From Oscillospiraceae bacterium (lineage in GTDB: Bacteria; Bacillota; Clostridia; Christensenellales; Aristaeellaceae), in the NCBI GenBank assembly GCA_031269355.1, contig JAISZG010000041.1:40289-104288 (forward strand): a stretch of DNA of 64,000 bases, read 5' to 3'. The notes below the pieces were generated by a model that saw nothing but the letters and a program-made list of their open reading frames with translations, did no database searches and was not told where the DNA came from. Positions 45,991 to 55,012 of this stretch are shown piece after piece. How positions within the stretch are numbered: the first letter of the stretch is position 1; every line of letters starts with the position of its first letter. The translations under genes were made by a program, and so were the position numbers.

Positions 45991-47376
45991 ATGCATCATA
46001 ACATCAAACGGCTCGGCGCATTGCTCATCGCGCTCGCGCTGATCGCGGGGTCGGCAATATACGCCGGCGCGGCGCATACGGCAAGCGCGTCTTCAGTGCC
46101 GGTATCGCTGACCCGCACACTGTACCAAGGCAGCAAAGGCGACGACGTTCGCATAGTTCAAACGATTCTCAAATCGCTGGGATACTATACGGGCGCGATT
46201 GACGGCGATTATGGCAAGAACACAAAGGCCGCCGTGGAAAGTTTCCAGCGCCGCAACAGCCTATATGTGGACGGCGTAGTCGGACCCAGCACGTACCGCA
46301 AGCTGATCTCCGGCACGGCGATCACAGCCTCCAGTTCCAGCGCGCCACCGGCGCAATCAAGCTCTACCAGCTACGCGGGGCGCACGTATCTCCAATACGG
46401 CGACACCGGCCCTGACGTACTCTCTTTGCAAACCCAGCTGAAGTATCTTGGATATTACAGCGGCCCCCTCTCCAGCAATTTCCTGTCCCAAACCCGCGCC
46501 GCCGTTATCGAGTTTCAGCGCCGCAACGGCTTGACCGCCGACGGCCTGGCTGGACGCATAACGCTTGGCGTTCTGTTTAGCGGCAAAGCGATTCCCGCGA
46601 ACTCCTATATACCGGTGGTGCCCATTGTCACGCCAAAGCCCACCCAAGCGCCTTCCTCGTCGGCTTTCCGCAATATGAAATACGGAATGACCGGAAACGA
46701 CGTGGCGCAGGTGCAAGCGCAGCTGCAGCGGTTAGGTTATTACAGCAGCACGATAAACGGTAAGTTCGACAGCGCGACGCGCAACGCCGTTTATGCGTTC
46801 CAGGCGAATAACTGGCTGGTCGTAGACGGCATCGTCGGCCCGCAAACCTACGCGCGGATGTTCAGCAACTCGGCGGTTCCGGCCGCTCCGACGCGCCCGA
46901 CGACGCCCACGCGTGCCCCGGTTCAGCCTACCAATCGCCCTAACAATCCAGGCGGAAATCCGGGTGGATATCCAGGCGGAAATCCGGGCGGAAATCCCGG
47001 CGGCAGGCCTGGCGACATCCCCGTGGTACCCAGACCAACGGCAACGCCCAAACCAACGGCTACGCCTAAACCAACGGCTACGCCCGAGGCTACCGCAACC
47101 CCGGCTCCCGAGTCCGACGCTCTCACCGCGCCTAGCGCGACATGCGACGGCTCGGTAATACGGTGGAACGCAGTGAGCGGCGCTAGCTTATATTATCTCG
47201 AAGTGCGCGCCGGCAGCGCCTACCATGACACGCTCACTTCAGATACGTCGTACCCCCTGCCAGCAGATATCATAGATGAGCTGAATAATGGCGCAATGCT
47301 CAATTGGAGTATAGACGCCAGAAAACTCGACGGTCAAAGAAGCCCGACCAGCATTGGGATACACATAAAAAAATGA
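45991..47376 (+). CDS. secreted protein with three peptidoglycan-binding domains
   Basis: 461 residues. Signal peptide about 1-35. Three peptidoglycan-binding 1 domains at about 43-108 (GSKGDDVRIVQTILKSLGYY), 130-195 (GDTGPDVLSLQTQLKYLGYY) and 228-290 (GMTGNDVAQVQAQLQRLGYY), each with a VDGI/VVGP-type end. A flexible linker follows: Pro/Thr-rich, then Gly-Gly-Asn-Pro repeats, then three TATPKP-type repeats. The C-terminal 90 residues form a fibronectin-like beta domain (SVIRWNAVSGASLYYLEVRA). No enzyme domain. It may display the C-terminal domain on the wall. Paralogous in architecture to the upstream gene. Confidence 0.9.
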   Translation: MHHNIKRLGALLIALALIAGSAIYAGAAHTASASSVPVSLTRTLYQGSKGDDVRIVQTILKSLGYYTGAIDGDYGKNTKAAVESFQRRNSLYVDGVVGPSTYRKLISGTAITASSSSAPPAQSSSTSYAGRTYLQYGDTGPDVLSLQTQLKYLGYYSGPLSSNFLSQTRAAVIEFQRRNGLTADGLAGRITLGVLFSGKAIPANSYIPVVPIVTPKPTQAPSSSAFRNMKYGMTGNDVAQVQAQLQRLGYYSSTINGKFDSATRNAVYAFQANNWLVVDGIVGPQTYARMFSNSAVPAAPTRPTTPTRAPVQPTNRPNNPGGNPGGYPGGNPGGNPGGRPGDIPVVPRPTATPKPTATPKPTATPEATATPAPESDALTAPSATCDGSVIRWNAVSGASLYYLEVRAGSAYHDTLTSDTSYPLPADIIDELNNGAMLNWSIDARKLDGQRSPTSIGIHIKK

Positions 47377-47425
47377 TGTGTCTGCATTGACGCATCAGCA
47401 CTAAAGAATATCCCAGCATATGCAG

Positions 47426-47452
47426 CCGGGCGGTCACATTGTGGCCGCCCGG
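47426..47452 (+). terminator. terminator after the triple peptidoglycan-binding gene
   Basis: CCGGGCGG/CCGCCCGG stem extended by T-G and CAC/GTG pairs (47426-47437 with 47441-47452), followed by GTTTT. Confidence 0.75.
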
Positions 47453-47492
47453 TCGCGTTTTGGCATCTCATCCTTGTATCAATTAACGTTAT

Positions 47493-47530
47493 ATGGTATA
47501 TTTGCCTTGTCATGGTATATTTACCTTCTA
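47493..47530. repeat. 19 bp tandem repeat upstream of asnS
   Basis: ATGGTATATTTGCCTTGTC (47493-47511) is followed at once by a near copy starting ATGGTATATTTACCTTCT (47512-47530). It lies in the asnS promoter region; the TATATT in each copy could act as a -10 box. No T-box leader is visible. Confidence 0.75.
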
Positions 47531-47581
47531 TCGAGACAGGCTAATATTGTTTCAGATTAATATACCCATCAGGAGGAGCGT

Positions 47582-48976
47582 ATGACCGAACCGACCGTGC
47601 GCGAGCTATACCTCTCCCCGCCATCTCAGGCTGCGCCTGGCACGCGCGTTTGCGGCTGGGTGCGTTCGATACGCGATTCGAAAAACTTCGCGTTCATCGC
47701 GCTGTCGGACGGCACGCATCAGCAAACGCTGCAAGTGGTCGCGCAAGCCGATAAGCTCGACAACTACAAGGATATAGCGCGCCAGAACGTCGGCGCGGCA
47801 ATCTGCGTTACGGGTTCGCTCGTTCCAACGCCTGAACGCAAGCAGCCGTTTGAACTTCAGGCGGATTCCATCGAGCTGATCGGAACGTCCCGCGCGGATT
47901 ATCCCCTCCAGAAGAAGGGGCATTCTATGGAATTCCTGCGCACTATCGCGCACTTAAGGCCCAGAACCAATACGTTTGGCGCGGTGTTCCGCATTCGGTC
48001 GCTTGCCGCGCAGCTGGTGCACGCGTTCTTTCACGAGCGCGGATTCGTATATGTGCACACGCCTATCATCACCACGTCGGACGCGGAAGGCGCTGGCGAA
48101 ATGTTCCGCGTCACCACTCTCGACCCAGAGCATCCTCCGCTTGACGAACAGGGTCGCGTGGATTCGTCGCAGGATTTCTTCGGTAAACCCGCCAGCCTGA
48201 CGGTCTCCGGCCAGCTAAACGTCGAAGCGTTCTGCCTGGCCATGCGAAACTGCTACACGTTCGGCCCGACGTTCCGCGCCGAAAAAAGCTATACTCCGCG
48301 CCACGCCGCCGAATTCTGGATGATCGAGCCGGAAATAGCGTTCGCCACTCTGAAGGAGAACATGGATCTCGCGGAAGATTTCGTAAGGGCGATAACGCGC
48401 GGCATAATGGATGAAGCGAAGGATGATCTTGAATTCCTAAACAAGATGATCGATAACGATTTAATCGCGCGCCTTACAAACGTAGCGGACAGCACTTTCG
48501 CCAGAGTTACCTACACCGACGCGATTGACATACTGGCAAATTCCGGCGTCGCGTTCGAATATCCCATCCATTGGGGAGTAGATCTGCAAACCGAACACGA
48601 ACGATATTTGACTGAGAAATATTTCAAACGGCCTGCATTCGTATATAATTATCCTAAAGACATAAAGGCTTTCTATATGCGGCAGAACGACGACGGCAAA
48701 ACCGTCGCAGCTGCCGATCTGCTTGCGCCGGGCGTTGGCGAGTTGATCGGCGGCAGCCAGCGCGAGGAGCGCATTGACGCGCTTACCAACCGAATGAAGG
48801 AGCTTGGCATGCCCGTCGAACCGTATAAATGGTACATAGATTTGCGCGAATACGGCACCGCGCCGCACGCGGGGTTTGGGCTGGGATTTGAACGATTGAT
48901 TATGTATCTAACCGGCATGTCGAATATTCGCGACGTATTGCCATTCCCGCGCACTACCGGTTCGGCGGAATTCTGA
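47582..48976 (+). CDS. asnS: asparagine-tRNA ligase
   Basis: 464 residues. N-terminal OB-fold anticodon-binding domain (VCGWVRSIRDSKNFAFIALS), class II motif 2 (FGPTFRAEKSYTPRHAAEFW, then MIEPEIAF), and motif 3 (GFGLGFERLIMYLTGMSNIR, then DVLPFPR). Charges tRNA-Asn with asparagine in the cytoplasm. Motif 2 reads AEKSYTPRH where AENSNTxRH is usual, a variation near the ATP loop. The stop overlaps the next start as TGATG. Confidence 0.96.
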   Translation: MTEPTVRELYLSPPSQAAPGTRVCGWVRSIRDSKNFAFIALSDGTHQQTLQVVAQADKLDNYKDIARQNVGAAICVTGSLVPTPERKQPFELQADSIELIGTSRADYPLQKKGHSMEFLRTIAHLRPRTNTFGAVFRIRSLAAQLVHAFFHERGFVYVHTPIITTSDAEGAGEMFRVTTLDPEHPPLDEQGRVDSSQDFFGKPASLTVSGQLNVEAFCLAMRNCYTFGPTFRAEKSYTPRHAAEFWMIEPEIAFATLKENMDLAEDFVRAITRGIMDEAKDDLEFLNKMIDNDLIARLTNVADSTFARVTYTDAIDILANSGVAFEYPIHWGVDLQTEHERYLTEKYFKRPAFVYNYPKDIKAFYMRQNDDGKTVAAADLLAPGVGELIGGSQREERIDALTNRMKELGMPVEPYKWYIDLREYGTAPHAGFGLGFERLIMYLTGMSNIRDVLPFPRTTGSAEF

Positions 48977-50016
48977 TGAACGAGGTTCTATTCACCTGCC
49001 AGCCTGACGCGGAAAAGCTCGCGCTTTCCGAGATGCGCGAGCACGCGCGGCATGCCGCCGCGTTCCGCTGGATTACGGCGGGCGTCGGCTTGCTTGCCGC
49101 CGAAAGGGAGTTCAGCTATTGGTCGAGCGCGCCGATGGTATATGTGCGGCACGTCTGCCCGGTTGATGCGCATATCCCTATGGCGGAAGGCGCGGCTGAG
49201 CAAGCGCGTCGATATATATTGCAAACGCTCGGTTCGCCGCCTTATTCGACGCATACGGCGGAATCGTTCGCCGTGCAGGCGCGGACACTCGGGCCGCTTG
49301 GCGGCGGCACCAAAGGCGCGGCGCTGGACGCTATCGATCAGGCTCTCGCGGACGTCGGCGTAAAGCGCGCGTCAGGCGCTCCTGATTGGGCGATATCCTG
49401 CGCGTTTACGCGCGATGAAATAATGCTCGGTATATCTCACGTCTCGCAAAACAAAAGTCCCTGGGCGGGCGGCTGCCGCCCGTTCGCTCGATCCGGCGAA
49501 CTGATATGCCGCTCCGAATTCAAGCTTCTTGAAGCGATAGAGGCATTCGATATATGCGCTCCTCACGGCGGACGCGCTCTCGATCTTGGCGCGTCGCCCG
49601 GCGGATGGACCCGCGTGCTGAGAAACAGCGGCATGCGCGTTACGGCAGTCGATCCCGCCGAGCTTGATCCGCGCGTCGCTGTTGATCCGCTGGTCGAACA
49701 TATACGCACTACCGGCCAGCGGTATCTTTCGGATTCAAGCGGCGCGCCGTTCGATATCATAGTTAACGATATGAAGATGGACGCGGAGCTTTCCGCAGAT
49801 ATTATGGCACAGGCCGCAGCAAGGTTAAAGCCCGGCGCGGACGCAGTGCTGACGCTGAAGCTGCCCGCGAGGGATTGGCAGTCTCGCATAAACGCGGCGA
49901 GGAACATACTTGCGAAATCATATGTTATCCGCGACATACGCCAGTTGTTTCATAATCGATGCGAGGTAACATGCGCGCTGACAACGCACGGCGCCGCTCT
50001 GCCCCCGGACGCATAG
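48976..50016 (+). CDS. RlmM-like FtsJ-fold RNA 2'-O-methyltransferase
   Basis: 346 residues. The N-terminal half (1-165) resembles a THUMP-type RNA-binding region. The C-terminal Rossmann methyltransferase has SAM motif GRALDLGASPGGWTRVLRNS (about residue 197), then VTAVDPAEL, IIVNDMKMD and a late lysine in LTLKLPARDW. The Lys-Asp-Lys-type tetrad of 2'-O-ribose methyltransferases is plausible: Lys182-Asp250-Lys. RlmM modifies 23S rRNA C2498 in E. coli; the target here is unverified. Translationally coupled to asnS. Confidence 0.85.
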   Translation: MNEVLFTCQPDAEKLALSEMREHARHAAAFRWITAGVGLLAAEREFSYWSSAPMVYVRHVCPVDAHIPMAEGAAEQARRYILQTLGSPPYSTHTAESFAVQARTLGPLGGGTKGAALDAIDQALADVGVKRASGAPDWAISCAFTRDEIMLGISHVSQNKSPWAGGCRPFARSGELICRSEFKLLEAIEAFDICAPHGGRALDLGASPGGWTRVLRNSGMRVTAVDPAELDPRVAVDPLVEHIRTTGQRYLSDSSGAPFDIIVNDMKMDAELSADIMAQAAARLKPGADAVLTLKLPARDWQSRINAARNILAKSYVIRDIRQLFHNRCEVTCALTTHGAALPPDA

Positions 50017-50173
50017 CCGGCTTACCAAACGTTTCTTCATAAAAATTGACAAAATGCAAATATTCATTCGTTGTATGTTTGCGCGTATATTGTCCGCCGA
50101 CGGTTGCTCGCCTTGCTTTGCGGCCTGGAAAGCAGCCGCGCTTGCGCGGCGATTTGGTATTGCTTACCATTCG

Positions 50174-50203
50174 TTGACAACATACGCCTTTTTCCGGTAA
50201 TAT
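50174..50203 (+). promoter_or_regulatory. promoter of the zinc-ribbon/TPR-apbE-nusG-Gx operon
   Basis: TTGACA (50174-50179), 18 bases, TAATAT (50198-50203), 37 bases before the first gene. A GCCGCGC/GCGCGGC hairpin just upstream (about 50135-50150) may end the asnS transcript. Confidence 0.6.
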
Positions 50204-50239
50204 AAGACAAAAGGCGCATTCTCCGCGGGAGGACTCTAT

Positions 50240-53089
50240 ATGATGAAAGCGGATCTTTCCTGCCCGTTGGAATTATGGGAATATCATCTTCCAACCGTGT
50301 CGGGCGGCGATTGTTCGCTGCTTCTGTTCAATCTGGAAAACCGCACTCTCTCCAGCTTGCAGATACGGGTGACGGTTTTTGACGGACAGGGCGGGGAAAT
50401 ATCAAGCCAAACGGAACGACCCATGGCGATGGCTGCGGCGGGCAAGCAGAGCTTCGAAATACGCTTCGCTTTAGCGGACAGCGATAAAATGGAGTCGCTG
50501 TCTATCCTGTTTGAAAAGGTCTGGTTTGACGACGGCACAGTCTGGAGGCGCGCTCCGTCCGCGCAGCTTGTGGATTATACCCCAAACGAGCTGCCAAGCG
50601 GACGCGCGCTCGAAAACCTGCGCTATGTCGCAGGTCCCGACGCTGTCGGCTATCCGGAGAATCAGGGTAAAATATGGCTGTGCGTATGCGGGCGAGTCAA
50701 TTCAGACGAGGAGAACACGTGCCGCCGCTGCGGACGCAGCCGGGAGTATGTGTTCCTTAACGATTCTAAAGAGGCGGTAGCCGAAGCTATCGCCGTTCGC
50801 GAGCGCGAGCTTGAGCAAAAGGCGAAGATGGTGCGCGAGGAAGCATCCCGGCAGGAATTCCTGCGCCAGGCGGCGATGAAACGCCGCGACGTGTCGCACA
50901 AGCATCGCTGGATTGGCACGGCTATCGCGTCGGCCATAATAGTGGCGCTGTATTTCGTGATGGTGCTCGGCGCTCCGGAATGGCAGTACTACAAGGCATC
51001 TCGCGCTCTGGCGCAAGGCAGCCCTCAAACCGCGCGAGACATGTTCGAAGAATTGATCGATTACCGAGACGCTCCCGAAAAACTTCTCGCGTGCGATTAC
51101 GCCTTGGCGGAACAGCTGCTGGAAAAAGGGGATATGGAAAGCGTCGATCAAGCGCTCGCGGTATTTGAAAAACTGGGGAATTACAACGACTCCGCGTCGC
51201 GCCACAACGAAGCCAACTACGCCCAGGCGCAGCTGCTGCTCGATTTTGGCGAATACGAACGCGCGTCGGAGATACTATTCTCGCTAGGCGCGTTTGAGGA
51301 CGCGCCGGAACTGTATCGTTTCGCCGAATATAAAATAGCGACGCGGCTGATGAACGCGGAATCATTCGAAGAAGCGGCCGCGCGCTTTACTAAACTGGGC
51401 GACTATGAAGACGCGCTAGCATTGTCAAGGTTATGCTTATACCGCCCCGCCGTCAGCGCTATGAAAGATCAGCGGTACGACGACGCCGCCGCGCTGTTCG
51501 GTCGGATTCCGGATTATCAGGACGCCGCGTCCCAGCGGCTGGAAGCGTTGTATCAAGCCGGTTTATCCTACAAGCTAAAAGGCGACCCTGCGTCCGCTAG
51601 AGAGCGGTTCCTGGCGGCGGGAGAATACCGCGACGCGGCTGAACAGCTGCGCGAGACGACATATCTGGCGGCGGTCGAGAAGCGCGACACGGGCGATTAT
51701 GTAAGCGCCGTCTCGCTGTTCGCTCAAATAGAAGGATACAAGGACGCGTCGGAGCAGATTTCGATTTGTTCCTACGAACCGGCGAAAGCTTTCATCGCGT
51801 CAGGTCAGTATGAACGCGCCGCCGCGCTTCTGCAAGGAATTCCGGGGTTTAAAGATGCCGACGACCTGCTGCTGCAATGCAGCTATATTCCCGCGACGGA
51901 TGCGTATAACAAGAGCGAATGGGCGGAAGCCATCGCGCTCTTCGAAAAGGTTCCCTCATATCAAGACTCGGAACAGAAAATACTCAGAGCGCGGTACAAC
52001 ATCGCGGATGAAGCGGAGTTCGTGGGCGATTTGGCGCAGGCCGCCGATCTATTCGAAGCGTTGGGCGATTATGAGGATTCGAAGGAACGGGCGAACTCTA
52101 TTCGATTTACAATAGCGACAAGTCTGTTCGATTCAGAACAATACGACCTCGCCGCCAAACAATTCGAAGCGTTGGGATCATATAAAAACAGCGCGGCGAT
52201 GGCTCTTGAGTGCGCATATGAGGCGGCAAGCGATCTGCGCGAGGCCGGAGATCTGGAAGGCGCGCGCGACGCGTTCTCCGCTATCGCGGGGCTGCCCAAG
52301 GCGAAGGACGCCGCCGACGGCTGCACATACGACATGGCTAAAATAGCCCGTGATACGGGGGATTTGCCGCGCGCGGCGGAGCTGTTCTCACAAGCGGGCG
52401 CATATGCGGACGCGCGAGAGCAGCACGATCAATGCGTATACGACGAGGCTATCAAATGGATGGACGCCATGGACTACCAGCGCGCCGGAGAGCTGTTCGA
52501 TTCGATTCCGGGATTCTCAGACTCTAAGGAGAAAAGCGCGGCATGCTATGACCTGTGGCTGAAAGTTCGCCTTGAATTGGCGAAGGGGCTGAACACGGAG
52601 GGGAAGCTGCAGGAGGTAATCGATCTTTTAAAGGAACTTCCAATGAAGGATATCCCCGATTCCTATAAGGAAATGCGCGAAATATATTACGCGGCCAACC
52701 TAACTCTCGGAGAGCGGCTCGTCGAAGAGGGCAAACAGTTGGAAGCATACGCCTACCTGATAAACGCCGGCGATTCTGCGGACGCCGTAAAACTGCGCGA
52801 TCGGCGTATATATAAGCTTCTTGGGGAGTGGCAGACACCGGGCGGCGCGCGGTTCGCGTTCTACGAAGATTACAGCTGCGTGCTCGCGGGTGAAACAGGG
52901 TATTACTTCAACGTGGAAAATTATGGAGTGCTGACCGGAAATTCTCCGGAAAATCTCGCGCTTACTTATCAACTGCTAACCTTCGATGATACGGATATAT
53001 CCATGAGAGATAATAACAAAAAAACAATTCGCTTAGCTCGCGTTCCGAAATCCGGCGGAGAAAGCGCCGATGAACCGGAGAGCGAATGA
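50240..53089 (+). CDS. zinc-ribbon, single-pass membrane protein with a long TPR-like extracytoplasmic array
   Basis: 949 residues. Residues 1-130 are a beta-rich domain. Residues about 147-170 form a zinc ribbon: C-x-C-G, 10 residues, C-x-x-C-G. Residues 185-225 are a charged helix. One membrane segment (IGTAIASAIIVALYFVMVLG) lies at about 229-248, followed by about 14 helical repeats of roughly 36 residues. Each repeat ends in a G-x-Y-x-D-A/S turn (GDYEDA, GNYNDS, PDYQDA, EGYKDA, PSYQDS). A C-terminal beta domain (KLLGEWQTPGGARFAFYEDY) resembles lipocalin-like tails. Probably cytoplasmic N-terminus, exported repeats. It is fused by an ATGA overlap to apbE. Function unknown; perhaps scaffolding of surface proteins. 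Confidence 0.85.
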   Translation: MMKADLSCPLELWEYHLPTVSGGDCSLLLFNLENRTLSSLQIRVTVFDGQGGEISSQTERPMAMAAAGKQSFEIRFALADSDKMESLSILFEKVWFDDGTVWRRAPSAQLVDYTPNELPSGRALENLRYVAGPDAVGYPENQGKIWLCVCGRVNSDEENTCRRCGRSREYVFLNDSKEAVAEAIAVRERELEQKAKMVREEASRQEFLRQAAMKRRDVSHKHRWIGTAIASAIIVALYFVMVLGAPEWQYYKASRALAQGSPQTARDMFEELIDYRDAPEKLLACDYALAEQLLEKGDMESVDQALAVFEKLGNYNDSASRHNEANYAQAQLLLDFGEYERASEILFSLGAFEDAPELYRFAEYKIATRLMNAESFEEAAARFTKLGDYEDALALSRLCLYRPAVSAMKDQRYDDAAALFGRIPDYQDAASQRLEALYQAGLSYKLKGDPASARERFLAAGEYRDAAEQLRETTYLAAVEKRDTGDYVSAVSLFAQIEGYKDASEQISICSYEPAKAFIASGQYERAAALLQGIPGFKDADDLLLQCSYIPATDAYNKSEWAEAIALFEKVPSYQDSEQKILRARYNIADEAEFVGDLAQAADLFEALGDYEDSKERANSIRFTIATSLFDSEQYDLAAKQFEALGSYKNSAAMALECAYEAASDLREAGDLEGARDAFSAIAGLPKAKDAADGCTYDMAKIARDTGDLPRAAELFSQAGAYADAREQHDQCVYDEAIKWMDAMDYQRAGELFDSIPGFSDSKEKSAACYDLWLKVRLELAKGLNTEGKLQEVIDLLKELPMKDIPDSYKEMREIYYAANLTLGERLVEEGKQLEAYAYLINAGDSADAVKLRDRRIYKLLGEWQTPGGARFAFYEDYSCVLAGETGYYFNVENYGVLTGNSPENLALTYQLLTFDDTDISMRDNNKKTIRLARVPKSGGESADEPESE

Positions 53090-54111
53090 ACCGTTCGCCG
53101 ACGAGAGCGACGCCGCTTGCCGCGCGTACAATTCTCTTATTTGGAATTGCCGCGCTGCTATGCGTTGCCTGCGCGAGTACGCCGCAAACAGAAACGCGAA
53201 CCGTGTTTGATTTTATGGATACGGTTTCGACCGCGACCCTCCCCGCTTCCAATATCGCGCTGGCCGATAGGTTGTTCGATTTGTGCCGCGATCTGGACGC
53301 GCGTTTGAATGCTCACGACCCGTCGAGCGAGGTAGGCAAATTAAACGCCGCAGACGGTGAGCGCGTCAATATTTCCTCCGACGTCTCCACGCTTCTGAAT
53401 ATTGGGAAAGAATACTTCGAAAAATCCGGAGGATTGTTTGATATAACGATCGCGCCGATCAGTTTGTTATGGGATTTCTCGTCAAACTCGTTGCCGCAAT
53501 CGAACGCGCTCGCGTCCGCGATTCCGCTTGTAGGCGCGGATCGGCTGGAATTGGGCGGCGGTTGGGCGCGCCTGCCGGTTGGTTTCGGCGTAGACTTAGG
53601 CGCGCTGGTCAAGGGGTACGCACTCGACCGGTGCGCCGACACGCTTCGAGCGGAAGGGGTTCCGTCCGCGCTGATCAACCTGGGAGGAAGCGTGCTGGCC
53701 CTAGGCAAGCGCCTGGACGGCAATCCATGGCGCGTTGGGGTGCAGCTGCCATTCGGCGCAGAGGGCGCTACATTGGGCGTGCTTTCCGTTACAGATACAT
53801 GCGTAGTGACGGCGGGTTTATATGAGCGAAGCTTCGAACTGGACGGCAAATTATATCACCATATACTTGATCCGCGCACCGGAATGCCTGCGGCGACAGA
53901 TTTATACAGCGCTACAATTATATATAAAAACGCATTAATTGCAGACGCATATTCAACATGGTGCATAATGGCGGGCGCGGAGAAAGCGCTGGGTATCGTG
54001 GAATCCGCAGACGATATGGAATGCGTGCTTTACACCGCCGACGGATCGCTAATGTTCAGTTCCGGCATTGGCTCCGCCATACCGTTCGAGCTTACTGGAG
54101 ACGGTTTATGA
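53086..54111 (+). CDS. apbE: FAD:protein FMN transferase (ApbE lipoprotein)
   Basis: 341 residues. Lipoprotein signal ending LLCVACAS, with the lipidated Cys at about residue 29. ApbE motifs: VFDFMDTVSTATL, DARLNAHDPSSEVGKLN, VDLGALVKGYALDRC, SALINLGGSVLALG, and the metal/FAD site HHILDPRTGMPAATDLYSAT with the aspartate of ALIADAYST. It attaches FMN to threonine of extracytoplasmic flavoproteins such as Rnf or FMN-binding domains. No target protein is seen in this window. Overlaps both neighbours by ATGA. Confidence 0.94.
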   Translation: MNRSPTRATPLAARTILLFGIAALLCVACASTPQTETRTVFDFMDTVSTATLPASNIALADRLFDLCRDLDARLNAHDPSSEVGKLNAADGERVNISSDVSTLLNIGKEYFEKSGGLFDITIAPISLLWDFSSNSLPQSNALASAIPLVGADRLELGGGWARLPVGFGVDLGALVKGYALDRCADTLRAEGVPSALINLGGSVLALGKRLDGNPWRVGVQLPFGAEGATLGVLSVTDTCVVTAGLYERSFELDGKLYHHILDPRTGMPAATDLYSATIIYKNALIADAYSTWCIMAGAEKALGIVESADDMECVLYTADGSLMFSSGIGSAIPFELTGDGL

Positions 54112-54470
54112 AACGCAGCGCGCGCGACATAATACTGTTGATCTCAATGCTCGCCATCGCCGCCGGATGGTACGCGCTCTCAAGGGATACGTCGGCCAAC
54201 GCGGTCGGCGCTATCGTGTGGATCGACGGGTTCCGCTCCGCGCGCCTGTCGCTCGAGCAAGCGGACGAATTTACGTTCGAACGCGGCGGCGATATCAACG
54301 TGGTGCGAATTGAGAACGGAACGGCGCGGATTGTATCAGCCAACTGCCCAGGCGGCGACTGTACGCGTCAACGCGCGATTTCGCGCGCGGGCGAATTGAT
54401 CGTATGCGTGCCGCACAAACTGATGATCACGCTGGAATCCGTACCGGCGTTCGATACGGTCGCCCGATGA
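54108..54470 (+). CDS. NusG domain II-containing membrane-anchored protein
   Basis: 120 residues. N-terminal membrane anchor (ARDIILLISMLAIAAGWYAL), then a NusG-II beta domain with VVRIENGTARIVSANCPGGD, CTRQRAISRAGELIVCVPHK. The CPGGDC and VCVPHKL motifs are standard for this family. It occurs with ApbE and Gx genes in many anaerobes and is thought to act with extracytoplasmic flavin-based electron transfer. The precise role is not established. Start ATG 54108 overlaps the apbE stop. Confidence 0.9.
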   Translation: MKRSARDIILLISMLAIAAGWYALSRDTSANAVGAIVWIDGFRSARLSLEQADEFTFERGGDINVVRIENGTARIVSANCPGGDCTRQRAISRAGELIVCVPHKLMITLESVPAFDTVAR

Positions 54471-54985
54471 ATCGCTCCGCCCGCGCACTTTCCGTCCGCG
54501 CGATGCTGGTCGCCTGCGCAATACTGCTCGGCTGGGTAGAACGGATGCTGCCGCCATTCCTCCCCATGATACCAGGAGCGAAATTAGGCCTGGCAAATCT
54601 CGCCACTCTTACCACGCTAGCGCTGATGGACGCGCCTTCAGCGCTTCTGGTATGCGTCGCGCGCACTCTCCTTGGCGCGTTCATGTTTGGATCGGCGTCT
54701 GCGCTCCCCTACGCGCTCTCGGGCGGCGTTGCGGCGTGGGCTGTGATGGCGCTTTCGCGGCGTATGTTTAATTTGCCCGGCATAAGCCTTTTAGGCGGCG
54801 TGGCGCACAATATTACCCAAATCGCGGTCGCCTCGCTGATGTTTGCCAACGCGGGGCTGTGGGGATATGCGCCGTACCTGATAGCGGTGGGCAGCGTCAG
54901 CGGCTTCCTGCTCGGATGGGCGGCGAATCATATAACGCGCCGTCTTCCATCTGGTTTAATATCATTAAATAATAAATCTAAATGA
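54467..54985 (+). CDS. Gx transporter family protein (HepS1-like annotation)
   Basis: 172-residue membrane protein with about five helices. LPPFLPMIPGAKLGLANLAT, then LTTLALMDAPSALLVCVART is the family signature. Often annotated as heptaprenyl diphosphate synthase component I, but it looks like a small ECF-S-like transporter that accompanies NusG-II and ApbE, possibly for flavin or quinone precursors. ATGA overlap with the NusG-II gene. Confidence 0.88.
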   Translation: MNRSARALSVRAMLVACAILLGWVERMLPPFLPMIPGAKLGLANLATLTTLALMDAPSALLVCVARTLLGAFMFGSASALPYALSGGVAAWAVMALSRRMFNLPGISLLGGVAHNITQIAVASLMFANAGLWGYAPYLIAVGSVSGFLLGWAANHITRRLPSGLISLNNKSK

Positions 54986-55012
54986 TTAATCAATATACTA
55001 AAAAGGAGCCTT

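Noticed and set aside
46950..47100. DNA tandem repeats in the triple peptidoglycan-binding gene as a mobile or regulatory repeat
   Set aside because: They encode in-frame Gly/Asn/Pro and TATPKP-type linker repeats and are best read as coding linker expansion.
43073..47376. Repeated SH3b and peptidoglycan-binding sequences as a CRISPR-like or DNA repeat array
   Set aside because: The periodicity is at the protein level, with strongly diverged DNA and linkers. No short identical spaced repeats exist.
47377..47581. T-box leader before asnS
   Set aside because: No AGGGTGGNACCGCG-like T-box sequence or specifier hairpin is visible in the short spacer.
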